From: CAYMND01 sp964465065
GTDB lineage: Bacteria; Acidobacteriota; Aminicenantia; UBA2199
Length of the DNA: 16,980 bases
Assembly (NCBI GenBank): GCA_964465065.1
Contig: CAYXHZ010000065.1
Coordinates: 1-16,980, forward strand
Reading direction: 5' to 3'
Shown piece by piece: positions 13,105-16,980 of the stretch. Numbering within the stretch: the first letter of the stretch is position 1; every line of letters starts with the position of its first letter. The position numbers and the translations under genes were made by a program. The notes under the pieces were generated by a model that was not told where the DNA came from, did no database searches, and worked only from the letters and a program-made list of their open reading frames with translations.

Positions 13105-14718
13105 ATGAAGAAAGGAAAAGTCATATTCATTTTGCCGATCCTGACCTTGATCCTGTCGACAGGTTTGGCTCTGAACGCGGAGAAACTGACCGAAGAGCAG
13201 ATGACCGCATACCGTACACGGCCAGCGGTGGTGATGATCTACAGCGGCATGTCGGTCACCGCCAACATCGGCGGTCAGCAGATGCAACTGCCCAATTACG
13301 GATCGGGAAGCGGCTTTTTCATCAATCCCGAAGGCTACCTGGTAACCAACGGTCACGTGGTCGATATTTTCGTGAAATACAGCAACGACAAGGATGGTTT
13401 TGCCCAGCAGACGCTCAACAAAATGATCATCGAACAGATCGTCGCCAATTTCAAACAGGCTAACGGCCGAGAACCGAACCAGCAGGAACTGCAAGAGCAA
13501 TACGCGGAATTCGTGAAAAAATCCCAACCCCGGGTCGTCGATCACGAAAGCATCAATTACGTCCTCCTGTCGAATTCCGAAACCTTCCGTTTCGAGGTTA
13601 AAAAATTCAGCCCGTCCATCCCCGAAGGTGGAAAAGACATCGCCATCCTCAAGATCGAACGGGAAAACTGTCCGGTTATTTTTCTGGGCGATTCCTCAAA
13701 ACTGTCCCTGCAGCAGATGGTCTTCACCATCGGTTTCCCCGGGGCCGTCGATCCGGGCCGCTTCCCCTTGCTCGGTCGCGAGAACACCCTGAAATCGTCG
13801 ATCACCCGGGGCTCCATTTCCGCTTTGAAAACCGATTACAAGGGCATGTCGGTCATCCAGCACGACGCCGCCACCTCCCCCGGCAACTCGGGCGGACCTA
13901 CGGTCAGCGCCGACGGTCTGGTCATCGGCGTGCACTCCTATGCCGCCACTATGGCCGACGGATTCAAATTCTGCGTCCCCATCAACTCGGCCAAAGAATT
14001 CATCCAGGATGCCGGGGTCAACTACAACAAGAGCTCCGAATTCACGGTCGTCTACAACAAATTGTTGAAATCCGTCTGGGAGGAAAACTGGTTCGACGCC
14101 CAGACCGAAGTCAGCACCGCCCTGGCCTACATGAAGAACGAACCGGACCTGGAACAGCTGCAGCGCAGCATCCTGCTGCACATCAGTGAAATGGGATTCC
14201 TGGAGAAAATGTGGCGGCAGAACAAGATCGTCATCGTCATCGCCGTCATCCTGATGCTGGCCATCCTGGCCGTTCTGTATTTTTCTTTCCGCCCGTCGCA
14301 ATCCAGTCCGGCAAGTGTCGAGCCGGCCAAGGCGCCGGAAACCCAGGCTCTGGAAGAAGCCGTTCCCGAAGACAAAACGACTTTCGAGGGACATGACGGC
14401 ACCGTCTTCGAAGGCGACCTGTGCGGTTCCCTGACTGTTATCGTCCGTGGTGAAGAACAAGGCACTTATCCCATCACATCCACGGCCATGATCATCGGTC
14501 GCGACCCGACCAGCACCGACGTGACCATCAAAAGCGATCTGGCCTCCAAGAACCATCTCAAGATCATTCCCAAGGGCGAACAATTCTACATTATCGACCT
14601 GGGTTCGACCAACGGCACCTATGTCAACGGGGAAAAGATCAGCGAAAGCCTGATCAATCCAGATGATCAGGTCCAGTTGGGGAAACGGGGAGAAATCAAA
14701 CTGATTTTCAAGAAATGA
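13105..14718 (+). CDS. Trypsin-like serine protease joined by a membrane helix to an FHA domain
   Basis: This 537-residue protein ends the kinase operon. Residues 1-25 are a signal peptide or N-terminal anchor. A trypsin-like (HtrA-type fold) protease follows with an apparently intact triad: His84 (TNGHVV), Asp178 (GKDIAILKI) and Ser262 (SPGNSGGP). His and Asp are about 94 residues apart, because an insert (about 88-165) includes a Gln/Glu-rich, probably helical stretch. There is no PDZ domain; a helical region (about 313-368) leads to a membrane helix (374-396). An acidic Pro/Ala linker follows, then an FHA domain (about 442-535) with GR (465-466), SKNH (481-484) and STNGTYVNG (501-509), the classical phosphothreonine-binding residues. 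The likely topology is protease in the periplasm and FHA in the cytoplasm, where it could read the marks of the two kinases. The substrate is unknown. The gene is followed by a strong terminator. Confidence 0.93.
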   Translation: MKKGKVIFILPILTLILSTGLALNAEKLTEEQMTAYRTRPAVVMIYSGMSVTANIGGQQMQLPNYGSGSGFFINPEGYLVTNGHVVDIFVKYSNDKDGFAQQTLNKMIIEQIVANFKQANGREPNQQELQEQYAEFVKKSQPRVVDHESINYVLLSNSETFRFEVKKFSPSIPEGGKDIAILKIERENCPVIFLGDSSKLSLQQMVFTIGFPGAVDPGRFPLLGRENTLKSSITRGSISALKTDYKGMSVIQHDAATSPGNSGGPTVSADGLVIGVHSYAATMADGFKFCVPINSAKEFIQDAGVNYNKSSEFTVVYNKLLKSVWEENWFDAQTEVSTALAYMKNEPDLEQLQRSILLHISEMGFLEKMWRQNKIVIVIAVILMLAILAVLYFSFRPSQSSPASVEPAKAPETQALEEAVPEDKTTFEGHDGTVFEGDLCGSLTVIVRGEEQGTYPITSTAMIIGRDPTSTDVTIKSDLASKNHLKIIPKGEQFYIIDLGSTNGTYVNGEKISESLINPDDQVQLGKRGEIKLIFKK

Positions 14719-14720
14719 AA

Positions 14721-14755
14721 AAAGGGCCCCGGCTGGCCAAAACCGGGGCCTTTTC
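14721..14755. terminator. Bidirectional intrinsic terminator between convergent genes
   Basis: GGCCCCGG (14725-14732) pairs with CCGGGGCC (14743-14750), extended by flanking A/T pairs, around a ten-base loop. TTTT follows on the + strand and a longer T run (complement of 14718-14723) follows on the minus strand. It lies 3 bases after the protease-FHA stop and 10 bases past the stop of the convergent peptidase, so it serves both. Confidence 0.92.
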
Positions 14756-14764
14756 ATTGAACGG

Positions 14765-16849
14765 TTATCTTCCGGCTGGCCAGAGCCGATCGAAAAGAAA
14801 AGCGTAGCCGAGCGCCGCCATGCGGGCCCGCTGTTCGTTGTTGGCCGCGCCACCGTGACCGCCCTCAATGTTCTCGTAGTACAAAACCGAATGGCCCTGC
14901 TCTTTCATCCTGGCCACCATTTTGCGGGAGTGGCCGGGATGGACACGATCGTCACGAGTCGACGTGGTAAAGAAAACCATCGGATATTCAATCCCTTTTC
15001 TAACATTGTGGTACGGCGAATACGTTTCGATGTATCGCCACATTTCCGGATCATCCGGATCTCCGTATTCGGCAGCCCAACTGGCTCCGGCCAGCAGTTT
15101 GGTGTAGCGCTTCATGTCCAGGAGCGGAACCTGGCACACAACCGCATTGAACAGCTCCGGCCGTTTCACGAAAACCGCGCCTACCAGAAGACCGCCATTG
15201 CTGCCGCCCTGTATGGCCAGATGGCTTGGTGCAGTCACCTTGCGCTGGATCAGATCCTCGGCCACGGCGATGAAGTCCTCGAACGCTTTGTGACGATTTT
15301 TTTTGAGTGCGGCCTGATGCCACGACGGACCGAATTCACCGCCGCCGCGGATGTTGGCCACCACGTAAACGCCCCCCTTTTCCAGCCATACACCCAGAGA
15401 TCCGCTGTAGCCCGGAGTCATCGACACCTCGAAACCTCCGTACCCGTACAAGAGGGTAGGATTGCGGCCATCGAGCTTGGCGTCTTTGGCCATGACCAGA
15501 AAATACGGAATCATAGTGCCGTCTACGGAACGAGCCTGCAGCTGGCTGACTTTGAAGGGTGCGGCATCGAAGAAAGCGGGCTGGGCCTTGAGGAGTTCCA
15601 GCTTGCCCGTAGCGGCGGGAACCATATAGAGAGCCGGCGGGTTGAGGTAGCCGGTGAAAGTGAGAAAATAATCGTCATCCTTCTCGTCCGTGTTGAAGAC
15701 GGAAATCGAACCGTTTTCCGGCACCGTCACCTCCCGTCTCTGCCATTTCCCGTCAGAACCGGGCGTGAATTGGATCAGCTTGCCGACTACATTGTCCAAC
15801 ACGCTGACCAGTATGGTGCTGCGGGTGGTATCGACCGAGGAAATGGACAGACGTTCACCGGGTTCTATCAGGACTGTCGGATCCGGCTTGCCGGCAAGGA
15901 GCCCGGCCAGCGGACAGACCAGTATCGCCCCGCCCTTGAAGGTCCGGTCGCCGATCACCCAGTCGGTTTTGGGCTGTAACAAAATATTCTTGCGAAAGTA
16001 ACCGGAGAGTTCCATATCCTCCGGGAGGTCGATTTTCTGCCATTTGCCTTCGTTAAAAATGTAATAGTCCCGACTGTAGAACGACTTGGATTCGACCATG
16101 AAATCCAGGTGCCCGTCTTCACTGAACATTCTACCGGCACTGGCGGCCATCGAAGTCTCGGCCGCTTCCAGTATCGTCTCGGCGGCGTTGAGAGGAGTTC
16201 CCCTTTTCCAGATCTTTGCCAAACGGGGATAACCGGAACTGGTCATGGAACCCGGCCCGAAATCGGTTCCGACATAAACCGAATCCTGATCCCGCCACGA
16301 AATATTGCTTTTTGCTTCCGGAAGTTCGAAACCGCCCTTGACGAAGGATTTGCTGACAATATCGAACTCACGGACCACAGCCGCATCGGCGCCACCGCGG
16401 GACAGGTGGACCAAAGCCCGGTTGTAGTCGGGGTACAGATGGCTCATGCCCGAATAGACCCAGTTTTCGTTCTCGGTTTTGGCCAGCTGATCCACATCGA
16501 GAATCACTTCCCAGGCCGGCTTCTCCTTTCGGTATTCTTCCAGGCTGGTACGCCGGTAAACACCGCGGGGGTGATCGGCATCCCTCCAGAAATTGTACAG
16601 GTATCCACCCAGCCTGGTGGCGAACGGAATGCGTTCCCGCGAGTCGAGCACTTTCAGGATCCGCCCGTAAGCCTCCTGGTATCCCGGCACAGCTTCCAGA
16701 CGGTTCCGGCTTTCACCGTTAACCGTTTTCACCCACTCCAGGGCTTTTTCTCCGTTCACTTCCTCCAGCCACAGGTAGGGATCGTCCGCTTGAGCCGGCA
16801 ACAATACGGACAATCCGCAAAATAGTATCGCCAATTCCATAACATTCAT
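14765..16849 (-). CDS. Exported prolyl oligopeptidase (S9A family)
   Basis: This 694-residue serine peptidase cleaves short peptides after proline in characterised relatives. Residues 1-21 are a signal peptide (hydrophobic core, then AQA before DDPY), so it is probably periplasmic or secreted. DDPYLWLEEVNG is the typical start of the mature family fold. A beta-propeller (about 75-430) gates the active site, followed by the alpha/beta-hydrolase domain with the catalytic Ser550 in GGSNGG, the Asp in RDDRV (633-634) and His665 in GGHGG. The oxyanion-region motif YGYGGF and the NIRGGGEFG block are present. Length is normal. AGGAGG lies five bases before the ATG, which fixes the start. The 131 bases upstream to the window edge show no convincing promoter. 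It is convergent with the kinase operon and shares its terminator. Confidence 0.96.
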   Translation of the reverse strand: MNVMELAILFCGLSVLLPAQADDPYLWLEEVNGEKALEWVKTVNGESRNRLEAVPGYQEAYGRILKVLDSRERIPFATRLGGYLYNFWRDADHPRGVYRRTSLEEYRKEKPAWEVILDVDQLAKTENENWVYSGMSHLYPDYNRALVHLSRGGADAAVVREFDIVSKSFVKGGFELPEAKSNISWRDQDSVYVGTDFGPGSMTSSGYPRLAKIWKRGTPLNAAETILEAAETSMAASAGRMFSEDGHLDFMVESKSFYSRDYYIFNEGKWQKIDLPEDMELSGYFRKNILLQPKTDWVIGDRTFKGGAILVCPLAGLLAGKPDPTVLIEPGERLSISSVDTTRSTILVSVLDNVVGKLIQFTPGSDGKWQRREVTVPENGSISVFNTDEKDDDYFLTFTGYLNPPALYMVPAATGKLELLKAQPAFFDAAPFKVSQLQARSVDGTMIPYFLVMAKDAKLDGRNPTLLYGYGGFEVSMTPGYSGSLGVWLEKGGVYVVANIRGGGEFGPSWHQAALKKNRHKAFEDFIAVAEDLIQRKVTAPSHLAIQGGSNGGLLVGAVFVKRPELFNAVVCQVPLLDMKRYTKLLAGASWAAEYGDPDDPEMWRYIETYSPYHNVRKGIEYPMVFFTTSTRDDRVHPGHSRKMVARMKEQGHSVLYYENIEGGHGGAANNEQRARMAALGYAFLFDRLWPAGR

Positions 16850-16980
16850 GATTACCTCCTAGCTTGTAGGTACGAACAATGCCAACTCATGGTTTTCGTG
16901 CCGATATTCCGGGACAGCGGTTTTGCTGAAGAAGTTCAGAAACATATTGGACTGAAGTTTTAGATAACTCACGAAGTGAG

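Noticed and set aside
14855..15979. A 374-residue + strand open frame inside the prolyl oligopeptidase
   Set aside because: The minus-strand frame carries the complete catalytic triad, signal peptide and ribosome site.
16968..16980. CTCAC-GAA-GTGAG inverted repeat at the window end
   Set aside because: Only five base pairs, cut off by the window edge, with no associated feature; too weak to call an operator or terminator.
1..16980. CRISPR arrays, insertion sequences, prophage or integrase genes
   Set aside because: No regularly spaced repeats, transposase or integrase motifs were seen; although a tRNA gene is present, no repeated 3' end marks an integration site.

Overview
The window looks like chromosomal DNA from a GC-rich, Gram-negative-type bacterium. 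Most genes sit head to tail on the + strand. Recognisable sigma70-type promoters, exported enzymes with signal peptides, and paired Hanks-type kinases with a PP2C phosphatase would fit an Acidobacteriota/Aminicenantes-like, deltaproteobacterial or similar lineage. That placement is inference from gene content and style only; no gene here fixes the phylum.

Layout. (1) 1-166: a tRNA-Phe(GAA) gene behind a clear promoter. (2) 167-1809: a leader with three hairpins or palindromes, then an exported protein with a duplicated domain of unknown function and a lipocalin-like tail. (3) 1810-2119: a 310-base regulatory gap with a strong promoter overlapping the preceding stop codon, a terminator-like hairpin, and two copies of the palindrome GAATCGATTC. 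(4) 2120-4508: a two-gene ABC transporter, an ATPase overlapping its large permease. (5) 4560-5555: a lysylphosphatidylglycerol-synthetase-type (flippase-like) membrane protein. (6) 5612-9131: uvrC and uvrB, overlapping by 11 bases; UvrC lacks its usual C-terminal helix-hairpin-helix domain. (7) 9250-14718: a tight four-gene operon of Ser/Thr kinase, PP2C phosphatase, second Ser/Thr kinase, and a trypsin-like protease joined through a membrane helix to an FHA domain. (8) 14721-14755: a bidirectional terminator. (9) 14765-16849, minus strand: an exported prolyl oligopeptidase.

The kinase-phosphatase-kinase-protease/FHA operon is the most interesting system. All four products carry a membrane segment. 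Two kinases can write phosphorylation, PP2C can erase it, and the FHA domain can read phosphothreonine. The FHA domain is covalently tied to an apparently intact serine protease predicted to lie on the other side of the membrane. A reasonable hypothesis is a transmembrane circuit linking cytoplasmic phosphorylation to envelope proteolysis. The two kinases are close paralogues but differ at the activation loop: the second keeps threonines, the first has serines. This makes the second the likelier FHA partner.

Other points: the flippase-like gene and uvrC both have a -10 box (TATCAT in a shared GGTATCATC) ending only 9-10 bases before the ATG, which predicts leaderless mRNAs, whereas operon-internal genes often use good Shine-Dalgarno sites.
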